From the NCBI GenBank assembly GCA_016703155.1, contig JADJCP010000001.1, positions 682,001 to 746,000 of the forward strand: 64,000 bases of DNA. Reading direction: 5' to 3'. This DNA is from Hydrogenophilales bacterium (GTDB lineage Bacteria > Pseudomonadota > Gammaproteobacteria > Burkholderiales > Thiobacillaceae). Position 1 is the first letter of the stretch; the number at the start of each line of letters is the position of its first letter. Shown here piece by piece: positions 45,839 to 55,631 of the stretch. The translations under genes were made by a program, and so were the position numbers. The notes beneath the pieces were generated by a model. The model did no database searches. It was given only the letters and a program-made list of their open reading frames with translations, and was not told the DNA's origin.

Positions 45839-46828
45839 ATGTACCAACCCGGACAATCCGCCGACCCGGCGCTTCATGAAGTCATCGAGTCCATCGTCTC
45901 GCTAACCGAGCAGCGCGATCAGCGCTCGCTGGAGCACAGCCTGTTCTCCTCGTTTCAGGAGATGCTCGACCACGAGGATTGCTGGCTGTTGAGCCGGGAA
46001 CGCGACGACGACGAACTGCGTATCGTGGCCGGAGACGGGAGGCTTCTACCGGACGTCATTTTCGACCTGCTCAAGGCCGGCGTGCCGGATGCGGATATTC
46101 GTATCGTCCGGGCCGGCGCCAAGGAGTACCTCCTGGCCTGCACCCTGAGCGCCGACGACGAACAAGCCCGCCTCCTGGCAATCGCCCGGGGCGCCTGGGA
46201 CGACGGCAACTTGCGGCTGGTCCGGGGCATGCTGAAGGTTTACCGGAACTTCGTCAGTGTGCTGCGCGACAGCGCCAAGGACACCCTGACGGGACTGTTC
46301 AACCGGCGCAGGATGGAAGCCAAACTCAACGATCTGTTGGCTGCGTCACTCCACGGACGGCGCTACAAAGACCAGAATTACTCGGACTTCCTGGCGGTAC
46401 TCGATCTGGACAATTTCAAGCGGGTCAACGACACCTACGGCCACCTGATCGGCGACGAAACCCTGCTCGCCTTCGCCAACATCCTGCGTCAAACCCTGCG
46501 CGACGACGATCTGATCTATCGATACGGTGGCGAGGAGTTCGTCGTTCTGCTACAGGAACTCACCCAGGCGCAGGCCGCAAAGGTGCTCGAACGGGTGCGT
46601 CGCAACGTCGAGAAACACGCCTTTCCCCAAGTCGGTCGAGTCACGGTCAGCATTGGCCACACCCGCCTGAAACCGGGCTCGACCCCGCCCAAGGCCATCG
46701 AAGAGGCCGATCGGGCGCTCTACCATGCCAAGAAAAGCGGGCGCAACCAGGCGCATGGTTTTCAGGAGCTGGTCAGTTCCGGTGCGCTGCAAGACCATCT
46801 GGACAACAGCTCGGTCGAACTTTTTTAA
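45839..46828 (+). CDS. Diguanylate cyclase (GGDEF) with N-terminal sensing region
   Basis: A 329-residue soluble protein from ATG 45839 (a TTG at 45815 with AAGGA farther up is an alternative). Residues 1-150 are a GAF-like region with no recognisable ligand motif. The GGDEF domain has DTLTGLFNRRRMEAKL, DLDNFKRVNDTYGHLIGDE and the active-site YGGEEF. RDDD five residues before GGEEF is a proper inhibitory I-site (RxxD), so product inhibition by c-di-GMP is expected. No membrane segment. Follows the LexA-like gene by 57 bp and ends 40 bp before the purL stop (convergent). Confidence 0.91.
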   Translation: MYQPGQSADPALHEVIESIVSLTEQRDQRSLEHSLFSSFQEMLDHEDCWLLSRERDDDELRIVAGDGRLLPDVIFDLLKAGVPDADIRIVRAGAKEYLLACTLSADDEQARLLAIARGAWDDGNLRLVRGMLKVYRNFVSVLRDSAKDTLTGLFNRRRMEAKLNDLLAASLHGRRYKDQNYSDFLAVLDLDNFKRVNDTYGHLIGDETLLAFANILRQTLRDDDLIYRYGGEEFVVLLQELTQAQAAKVLERVRRNVEKHAFPQVGRVTVSIGHTRLKPGSTPPKAIEEADRALYHAKKSGRNQAHGFQELVSSGALQDHLDNSSVELF

Positions 46829-46867
46829 AGCGCGCCCGGCTGCATGGCGGCAGCGCCGCCGCCGGTA

Positions 46868-49800
46868 TTACCCCACCCACTTCCTGGCATTCCTGAACAC
46901 CCGCAACCACGGCCCGTCCTCGCGCCATGCATCCGGTCGCCAGGAATGCTGCACGGCGCGGAAGACCCGTTCCGGGTGCGGCATCATGATGGTGAAGCGG
47001 CCATCCGGGGTGGTCAGGCCGGTGATGCCCTTGGGCGAACCGTTTGGATTGAACGGGAAGGTCTCGGTCTTGCGTCCACGGTTGTCGACATAACGCAGGC
47101 AGACCTCGGCGGTGTTCCTTTGCGCCTTGCCGTCGAACACCGCGCGGCCTTCGCCGTGGGCGACGACGATGGGCATGCGGCTGCCGGCCATGCCGTCGAA
47201 CAGGATGGAGGGCGACTTGGGCACTTCCACCATGACAAAGCGGGCTTCGAACTGCTCCGACAGATTGCGCTCGAAACGCGGCCAGCGCTCGGCGCCGGGG
47301 ATGATGTCTTTCAGGCGGCTCATCATCTGGCAGCCGTTGCAGACACCCAGGGCGAAGCTGTCGGTGCGCTTGAAGAAGCGCTCGAACTCGTCGCGGGCAC
47401 GGGCGTTGTGCAGGATGGACGCCGCCCAGCCACCGCCGGCGCCGAGCACGTCGCCGTAGCTGAAACCGCCGCAGGCGGCGAGACCCTTGAAGTCCTTGAG
47501 CTTGACCCGGCCGGCGAGAATATCGCTCATGTGCACATCCACCGGTGCAAAGCCGGCGCGGGCGAAGGCGGCGGCCATCTCGACCTCGCCGTTGACGCCC
47601 TGCTCGCGGAGGATGGCGACCTTGGGCTGGCTGCGTTTTTTCTTGATGTAGGGGGCGGCGATGTCGTCGTTCAGATCGAAGCTCAGCTTGGCATGCAGAC
47701 CAGGGTTCTTCTCGGCCAGCAGGCCGTCGAACTCCTGCTCGGCGCAGGCCGGGTTGTCGCGCAGCGCCTGCATCCGGGCGCTGGTTTCCGACCAGGCGGC
47801 GAGCAGGTCGGCGCGCTTTTCGTCGAACACGGCGACGCCCTCGCGCAAGATGCGCAGTCGGTCTTTCTTGTTGGGCGCGCCAATGACGTAGAACTCGTCG
47901 CGCAGGTCGGCGGCGACGCAGGCATCGAATACCGCGCGGGTATCCTCGCGGCGTACCTGGATGACGGCGCCGAGTTCCTCGTTGAAGAGGATGCCGAACA
48001 GCCGGCTGGTGTAGGGCTCGCGCGGATCGGGGGCGTCCTGGATGTCTTCCATGATGTCGTCGTGCAGACGGTGGTAACGCAGTTCGTCGACATCCAGATC
48101 GATGCCGCAGCGTCCGGCGAAGGCCATTTCGGCCAGCGTGGCGAACAGGCCGCCGTCGGCGCGGTCGTGATAGGCAAGGATCTTGCCCTCCCGGTTCAGA
48201 TTCTGGATGACGGCGAAGAAAGACTTCAGGCGGGCTGGCGCGTCGAGGTTCGGGCAGGTGTCGCCGAGTTCGCCGTAGACCTGGCCGAGGATGCTGCCGC
48301 CCAGGCGGTTATGGCCGCGCCCCAGATCAAGAAGGATCAGATCGGTGGCGCCCTGATCGGTGCGCAGTTGCGGCGTCAGGGCGCGGCGCGCGTCCGTGGT
48401 CGGAGCGAAGGCGGTGACGATCAGCGACAGCGGCGCGACCACGGATTTTTTCTCGTCGCCTTCCTGCCAGCGCGAGGCCATGGACATCGAGTCCTTGCCC
48501 ACCGGGATGCTGATGCCCAGTGCCGGGCAAAGCTCCTTGCCGATGGCCTTCACCGTAGCGTAGAGCGCGGCATCCTCTCCCGGCTGGCCGGCGGCCGCCA
48601 TCCAGTTGGCCGACAGGCGGATGTCGCCGATCGCGTTGATCGCCGCGGCAGCCAGATTGGTGATCGCCTCGCCGACGGCCATGCGCCCGGAGGCCGCCGG
48701 GTCGATCAGGGCGATGGGCGAACGCTCGCCCATCGCAAAGGCCTCGCCGAGGTCGGTGGCGTAGCCCAGGGTGGTGACGGCGACATCGGCGACCGGCATC
48801 TGCCACGGGCCGACGAACTGGTCGCGCGCCGTGTAACCGCCGACGGTGCGATCGCCGATGGTGATCAGGAAACTCTTGTTGGCGACGGCGGGGTGGCGCA
48901 GGACGCGATAGGCAGCGTCTTTCAGGTCCAGGCCCTCGGCGCTGAATGGCCTCAGCGTCGGCACGACATGGCTCACCTTGCGGGTCATGCGCGGCGGCTT
49001 GCCGAGCAGGACGTCCATGCCCATGTCCACCGGATTGTTCTTGAAGTGGCGGTCGCTGACCGTCAGGTGGCCGTCGCGGGTGGCCTTGCCGACCACGGCG
49101 AACGGGCAGCGCTCGCGTTCGCAGAGCGCCTTGAACAGCTCCAGGCTCTTCGGGGCGATGGCCAGGACGTAGCGCTCCTGTGCCTCGTTGCACCAGATCT
49201 CGCGCGGGCTCATGCCCGGTTCCAGGCTGGGCACGTCGCGCAATTCGAACTTCGCGCCCAAACCGGCGCCATGCGCCAGTTCCGGCATGGCGTTGGACAG
49301 GCCACCGGCGCCGACATCATGCACCGAGAGGATGGGGTTGTCGGCGCCCATCTGCCAGCAGCGGTCGATGACTTCCTGGGCACGCCGCTGGATTTCCGGG
49401 TTGCCGCGCTGCACCGAATCGAAATCCAGCGACTCGGCATTACTGCCGGCGCCCATGCTCGACGCCGCGCCGCCGCCCAGGCCGATCAGCAGGCCCGGCC
49501 CGCCAAGCTGGATCAGCAGCGTGCCGGCCTTGAAACGGTCCTTGTCGATATGCCGTTCCTGGATATTACCGACACCGCCGGCGATCATGATCGGCTTGTG
49601 GTAGCCGCGCACTTGGCCATCCGGCGTCGCCATTTCGAAGCTGCGGAAATAGCCGGTGAGGTTGGGCCGGCCGAATTCGTTGTTGAAGGCCGCCGAGCCG
49701 ATGGGGCCGTCGAGCATGATGCGCAGCGCCGTGACGATGCGTTCCGGCTTGCCGTAATCGACTTCCCAGGGCTGTTCAAAGCCGGGGATGCGCAGGTTGG

Positions 49801-50806
49801 AGACGGTGAAACCGGCCAGGCCGGCCTTGGGCTTGGAGCCTTTGCCGGTGGCGCCCTCATCGCGAATCTCGCCGCCGGCGCCGGTGGCCGCGCCCGGGAA
49901 CGGGGCGATGGCGGTCGGATGGTTGTGCGTCTCCACCTTCATGAGGATATGCGTGGCTTCCTCATGGCTGCGGTAGACTTGGTCGGCGTCCGGATAGAAC
50001 CGGCCAATGGTCGCGCCTTCGATGACCGAGGCATTGTCGTGGTAGGCCGACAGGGTGCCTTGCGGCCGGACGTTGTGGGTGTTGCGGATCATGCCGAACA
50101 GCGATTCGCCCTGCTTCTTGCCGTCGATCACCCAGTCGGCGTTGAATATCTTGTGGCGGCAGTGTTCAGAATTTGCCTGGGCGAACATCATCAGTTCGAC
50201 GTCGGTGGGGTTGCGCTTCACCTTCTTGAAGTTGGCCACCAGATAGTCGATTTCATCGGGCGACAGCGCCAGCCCGAGGTCGGAGTTGGCCTGCTCCAGG
50301 GCCTTCTTGCCGCCCTTGAGGATGTCGACGCTCTGCATGGGCGGCGGCGCGACGTGATGAAACAGCTTTTCGGCATCGCGCTCGTCGAACAGGACGCTTT
50401 CGGTCATGCGGTCGTGCAAGAAGGGCAAGGCGGCGGCGATGCTCTCCGGCTGAATGGCCTTGCGCTTCTTGCCGGCCAGTTGCCAGCTGATGCCGCGCTC
50501 AATGCGGGCGATATGACTCAGACCGCAGTTGCCGACGATATCCGTGGCCTTGGACGACCAGGGCGAAACCGTGCCGAGGCGCGGCGTGACCAGCAAGGCG
50601 TCGGGTCGGGGGGTATGCGCCTCGGCATGCAGCAACTCGCCCAGGAAAGCCAGATCGGCGGCGCCCAGTGCGCCATTCAACTCGACAAAATAGCGGAATT
50701 CGGCGGTCACCGTGCCCACGCCAACGCGGCGCAATTCCAACAACAGCTTGTCGATACGGAAGTCGGAAAGCGCGGCGCGACCTCGCAGGAACAGGATCTG
50801 GGACAT
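46868..50806 (-). CDS. purL: Phosphoribosylformylglycinamidine synthase (single-chain PurL)
   Basis: A 1312-residue enzyme (large, single-chain gammaproteobacterial/betaproteobacterial type) from ATG 50806 with GGAG 10 bases upstream. N-terminal PurS-like region, FGAR amidotransferase domains with EHCRHKIFNADW, VETHNHPTAIAPFPGAATG and SNAMPELAHGAG, and a C-terminal glutaminase domain with FALGVCNGCQ (catalytic Cys) and the His/Glu block (MPIVVAHGEGRAVF; MPHPERVFR). Catalyses FGAR to FGAM in purine synthesis. Length and domains are normal. Confidence 0.97.
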   Translation of the reverse strand: MSQILFLRGRAALSDFRIDKLLLELRRVGVGTVTAEFRYFVELNGALGAADLAFLGELLHAEAHTPRPDALLVTPRLGTVSPWSSKATDIVGNCGLSHIARIERGISWQLAGKKRKAIQPESIAAALPFLHDRMTESVLFDERDAEKLFHHVAPPPMQSVDILKGGKKALEQANSDLGLALSPDEIDYLVANFKKVKRNPTDVELMMFAQANSEHCRHKIFNADWVIDGKKQGESLFGMIRNTHNVRPQGTLSAYHDNASVIEGATIGRFYPDADQVYRSHEEATHILMKVETHNHPTAIAPFPGAATGAGGEIRDEGATGKGSKPKAGLAGFTVSNLRIPGFEQPWEVDYGKPERIVTALRIMLDGPIGSAAFNNEFGRPNLTGYFRSFEMATPDGQVRGYHKPIMIAGGVGNIQERHIDKDRFKAGTLLIQLGGPGLLIGLGGGAASSMGAGSNAESLDFDSVQRGNPEIQRRAQEVIDRCWQMGADNPILSVHDVGAGGLSNAMPELAHGAGLGAKFELRDVPSLEPGMSPREIWCNEAQERYVLAIAPKSLELFKALCERERCPFAVVGKATRDGHLTVSDRHFKNNPVDMGMDVLLGKPPRMTRKVSHVVPTLRPFSAEGLDLKDAAYRVLRHPAVANKSFLITIGDRTVGGYTARDQFVGPWQMPVADVAVTTLGYATDLGEAFAMGERSPIALIDPAASGRMAVGEAITNLAAAAINAIGDIRLSANWMAAAGQPGEDAALYATVKAIGKELCPALGISIPVGKDSMSMASRWQEGDEKKSVVAPLSLIVTAFAPTTDARRALTPQLRTDQGATDLILLDLGRGHNRLGGSILGQVYGELGDTCPNLDAPARLKSFFAVIQNLNREGKILAYHDRADGGLFATLAEMAFAGRCGIDLDVDELRYHRLHDDIMEDIQDAPDPREPYTSRLFGILFNEELGAVIQVRREDTRAVFDACVAADLRDEFYVIGAPNKKDRLRILREGVAVFDEKRADLLAAWSETSARMQALRDNPACAEQEFDGLLAEKNPGLHAKLSFDLNDDIAAPYIKKKRSQPKVAILREQGVNGEVEMAAAFARAGFAPVDVHMSDILAGRVKLKDFKGLAACGGFSYGDVLGAGGGWAASILHNARARDEFERFFKRTDSFALGVCNGCQMMSRLKDIIPGAERWPRFERNLSEQFEARFVMVEVPKSPSILFDGMAGSRMPIVVAHGEGRAVFDGKAQRNTAEVCLRYVDNRGRKTETFPFNPNGSPKGITGLTTPDGRFTIMMPHPERVFRAVQHSWRPDAWREDGPWLRVFRNARKWVG

Positions 50807-50849
50807 GAAGGTCTCCATGGTTGGCGGACAGCGACAGCGCGACGTATAG

Positions 50850-51233
50850 CTACGGGTAAGGCGCGCTTGGCTTCAGGGCGGCGCGCAACGCGTCGGCCAC
50901 CCTGCCCTGAGAAAACGGTTTAATGATGAAACCGGCGGCACCCAGGCTCACTGCCTCGCGCACAGTATTCAAGGACGCATCGCCGGTAATCATGATGATG
51001 CGTACCTGGGGGTGTTTGCCACGCAAGATCCTGAGGGTTTCGATGCCGCTCATGCCCGGCATGTTGACATCCAGGCAGACAACTTCGGGGCTCAGGTCGT
51101 CACATGCGGTCAGGGCGGACTCGCCATCCTTGGCCTCGCCGGCGACGCGGTAGCCCTCCTCGCGCAGGATGGCCTTGAGCAGTTCGCGCATTATGTTGTC
51201 GTCATCGACGACCAAGACCCGCAGTTTCGGCAT
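50850..51233 (-). CDS. Single-domain response regulator (CheY-like)
   Basis: A 127-residue receiver domain from ATG 51233 (preceded by GGAG; ATG 51245 adds four residues). Conserved residues: acidic pocket VVDDDN, phospho-acceptor Asp in VVCLDVNMPG, Thr in IMITGD and Lys in FIIKPF. There is no output domain, so it acts by protein contact. Its kinase is not in the window. It lies 44 bp upstream of purL on the same strand. Confidence 0.92.
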   Translation of the reverse strand: MPKLRVLVVDDDNIMRELLKAILREEGYRVAGEAKDGESALTACDDLSPEVVCLDVNMPGMSGIETLRILRGKHPQVRIIMITGDASLNTVREAVSLGAAGFIIKPFSQGRVADALRAALKPSAPYP

Positions 51234-51388
51234 GTTGGACTCCATGATGGGCTCGGTGTATCCGTAACGACGTACGGCCAGGAAGTTGGACTCGGGGCGG
51301 ATTATCGCTCAACACCCCGGACATTTCATGCGCTTTGCGCAAGGACTTGATTCTTGATACCTTGCGGCATCGATCTTACGTTACCACC

Positions 51389-51931
51389 ATGAACTATTGC
51401 AGCCATTGCGGCGCCCCCGTCAGCCACAAGATCCCGGACGGCGATAACCGCCACCGTTACGTCTGCAACGCATGTGGCAGTATCCATTACCAGAACCCGC
51501 GCATGGTCGTCGGCTGCCTGCCGGAATGGGAAGATCAGGTGTTGCTCTGCCGGCGCGCCATCGAACCGCGCCATGGCCTGTGGACCCTGCCCGCCGGCTT
51601 CATGGAAAACGGCGAGAGCACGGCGGAAGGCGCGGCGCGCGAAACCCTGGAAGAGGCTGGCGCGCGCGTCGAGATCCTGGACTTGTACAGCCTGTTCAGC
51701 CTGCCCGACATCGACCAGGTCTATCTGCTGTTCCGCGCCCGCTTGCTCGATCTGGACTTCGCCCCCGGCGAGGAAAGCCTGGAGGTACGCCTGTTCCATG
51801 AGCATGAAATCCCTTGGGACGAGCTGGCCTTCCGCACGGTCGAATCGACGCTCAGACTGTATTTCGAGGATGCCCGGCGCGGCGACTTCAAACTGCGCAT
51901 CGGCAACATCCACCACCGGCCCCGGCCCTGA
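51389..51931 (+). CDS. Nudix hydrolase with zinc-ribbon N-terminus (NudC-like)
   Basis: A 180-residue protein from ATG 51389. The first residues form a Cys4 zinc ribbon (NYCSHCGAPV ... YVCNACGSIHYQNPR), and the Nudix box GFMENGESTAEGAARETLEEAGA has the GX5EX7REUXEEXGU layout. Resembles NADH/ADP-ribose-type Nudix enzymes; the substrate is not predictable. The following small gene starts 2 bp after its stop. Confidence 0.9.
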   Translation: MNYCSHCGAPVSHKIPDGDNRHRYVCNACGSIHYQNPRMVVGCLPEWEDQVLLCRRAIEPRHGLWTLPAGFMENGESTAEGAARETLEEAGARVEILDLYSLFSLPDIDQVYLLFRARLLDLDFAPGEESLEVRLFHEHEIPWDELAFRTVESTLRLYFEDARRGDFKLRIGNIHHRPRP

Positions 51932-51933
51932 CA

Positions 51934-52428
51934 ATGACGCAACTCACCTTCGGTTATAGCGACAGCGAAGACCGCATCTGGCTCTCGGTCAGTACCGGCC
52001 GGCGTTTCTGGCTGACCCGCCGCATGGTCCTAAGCTTCCTGCCCAAGGTGGCCGAACTGCTGGAAAAGACCGTGTCCGGTGGCGACATACCGAACGCCTT
52101 GCCGGCAGCCGAGCGAGTCGCTCTGGAATATATCGAAGCCCTGGAGGATGACCTGGACGGTACGCCTGCCATGGAAGTGAACAAGGAAACCCGCACCGCG
52201 GCGATTGGCAGCGGCCCGCCCCCGGCGCCGCCGCTCCTGCTCACCAGTCTGTCGGCCTCGGCCAAGGGCGACCGTTGCAGCCTGATCCTGCACCCGGACA
52301 CCAAGGACGGCACGGTCAGCCTGAAGCGCGTCGAATTCCACCGTCTGCTTTCCGCCCTGATCCGCACCGCCAAAGGCGCCGGGTGGGATCTGCGCGGGCT
52401 GCCCGTCTGGCTGCTGACGAAAACCTGA
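51934..52428 (+). CDS. Unknown protein co-transcribed with the Nudix gene
   Basis: A 164-residue soluble protein starting MTQLTFGYSDSEDRIWLSVS, 2 bp after the Nudix stop. No domain recognised; the N-terminal part is beta-rich (FGYSDSEDRIWLSVSTGR; FWLTRRMVL) with an acidic middle and a C-terminal beta segment (KGDRCSLILHPDTKDGTVS). Size and pattern resemble small conserved hypotheticals of Betaproteobacteria. Coupling with the Nudix gene is the only clue to function. Confidence 0.75.
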   Translation: MTQLTFGYSDSEDRIWLSVSTGRRFWLTRRMVLSFLPKVAELLEKTVSGGDIPNALPAAERVALEYIEALEDDLDGTPAMEVNKETRTAAIGSGPPPAPPLLLTSLSASAKGDRCSLILHPDTKDGTVSLKRVEFHRLLSALIRTAKGAGWDLRGLPVWLLTKT

Positions 52429-52429
52429 A

Positions 52430-52478
52430 CCGAGCGAGCCACGGGGTGGCTGAACCTAGAACTTACCGGCTCGCTCGG
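52430..52478. repeat. Inverted repeat between convergent genes
   Basis: CCGAGCGAGCC at 52430-52440 faces GGCTCGCTCGG at 52468-52478, a perfect 11-bp pair around a 27-base loop that itself contains GCCACGGGGTGGC. It lies between the ends of the unknown gene and htpG, with no T tract. It may be an mRNA end structure for both. Confidence 0.55.
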
Positions 52479-52538
52479 CAGCGGCAACCAGGACACCAGA
52501 CATGTCGGACCGCGCCGCGCCCAGTCCGACAATCCCGA

Positions 52539-54425
<1,887 letters not shown>

Positions 54426-54466
54426 ATCTGAAATCTCCAAAGTAATACGTTTATCCAGCGGTCACA

Positions 54467-54494
54467 AAGTCAGGGTGACCACCGGCATTTCAAG
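54467..54494 (-). promoter_or_regulatory. Candidate sigma-32 (heat-shock) promoter of htpG
   Basis: On the minus strand, CTTGAAA (perfect -35 for sigma-32) is followed after 13 bp by CCTGACTT, a partial match to the CCCCATNT -10. Position, 42-69 bp before the htpG ATG, suits a transcription start. Only half the -10 matches, so this is a candidate. Confidence 0.45.
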
Positions 54495-54693
54495 AGCGAA
54501 GTGGTTCTGCCATCGCGGCGCGACGGCTCAGTCGAGGATCGAGGCGAGCGAATGAAGCGGCCACGCGCTCCAAAACACCACCGTCAAAACGTCCCTTCTG
54601 AGAAAACGTCTGCACTTATTCCACGCCCACTCACCCAGGGGAGTGGTCTACTGCCCGGTCAAAATCCAGCAGATGGCGACAGCGTTTCCAGAA

Positions 54694-55560
54694 TCACTCG
54701 GCTGGAGGATTTCCCTTGGCGCCTGTTGTTTCACCTAGCGTGAGCGTAAAAGTGCATTCTTTCAGCATTCGGTAAGGTTCAGGCAACCAACCCGAACCCT
54801 TCACGGACAAGGAAATGCTGGGCATGGGTTTCGACTTGTCGCCGCCCCAATCAACGACCGCACGTTTGATCTGATCCATCAATGCCAGCCGCGCATCCCA
54901 TGGGAACCGCGAATGACTGCCTCGAATTCTCGCGATTTGAAGCTTCGCCTCGCTGTAAAGCTCATTGATAATGGCTTGTAAATATCTATTTTTCACATCG
55001 TGAAAGGCGATTCGTTCAGCATCGTCATGAGGGATGGCGTCGACGAACAAGGAAGGGAAAGCCCCTTCAACCATGCCAGACAACCTGAGACGGACATATA
55101 AATCATGGTCTTCTCCGCCCCAGCCACGAAATACCTCATCGTAGCCGCCAATCATTTCGAACGCCTGACGAGTACAAACAACCGTTCCCCAAGTCTCCTT
55201 ATCCCGAATTCCATTTTTTGGCTCGGCTCGAAAATAAAAGTTCGGGTGGACGTGGGTTCGTAACCACTGAAGCCAACCGGGGGCAATGCGCACATCCGCG
55301 TCGATGAAACAAATCCAGGGAGATGTCGTATGTTTGGCACCGATATTTCTGGCGCGTGGCAGACAAAACCCCGGATCGTCTTCGACCCGAACCACTTTGA
55401 CTTGCGGGTAATGTGATTCGACCCAGTCGCCGACACGCTGCGGGCAACCGTAATCGACCACAATCACCTCGTCTGGGGCCTGAGAAACGATCAGTGGCAG
55501 AGTTTGCTGGATATGGTGCAAGCGGCCCTTGCATGTAGTAACGAAGGCAATCGAGGTCAT
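54694..55560 (-). CDS. Family-2 glycosyltransferase, galactosyltransferase-type C-terminus
   Basis: A 288-residue protein from ATG 55560 (MTSIAFVTTCKGRLHHIQQT). GT-A fold: VIVVDYGCP, ARNIGAKHTTSPWICFIDAD with DxD (Asp87, Asp89), and the acceptor-side block GGYDEVFRGWGGEDHDLYVR typical of galactosyl/N-acetylgalactosaminyl transferases. No membrane segment. A GTG at 55632 overlapping the upstream CphA-like stop would add 24 unlikely residues. It reads directly after the CphA-like gene (71-bp gap), so co-transcription is likely. Base composition is visibly poorer in GC than the housekeeping genes around it. Confidence 0.87.
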   Translation of the reverse strand: MTSIAFVTTCKGRLHHIQQTLPLIVSQAPDEVIVVDYGCPQRVGDWVESHYPQVKVVRVEDDPGFCLPRARNIGAKHTTSPWICFIDADVRIAPGWLQWLRTHVHPNFYFRAEPKNGIRDKETWGTVVCTRQAFEMIGGYDEVFRGWGGEDHDLYVRLRLSGMVEGAFPSLFVDAIPHDDAERIAFHDVKNRYLQAIINELYSEAKLQIARIRGSHSRFPWDARLALMDQIKRAVVDWGGDKSKPMPSISLSVKGSGWLPEPYRMLKECTFTLTLGETTGAKGNPPAE

Positions 55561-55631
55561 TTTTCGTCTTGAGCTATTTCGTGGCGCAAGAATATACCGG
55601 TTCGCGGTAACGTAAATTTTATATGATGGCA

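Noticed and set aside
46844..50923. A 1359-codon open frame on the plus strand opposite purL
   Set aside because: It is the antisense shadow of purL in GC-rich DNA; no family features and purL is complete on the other strand.
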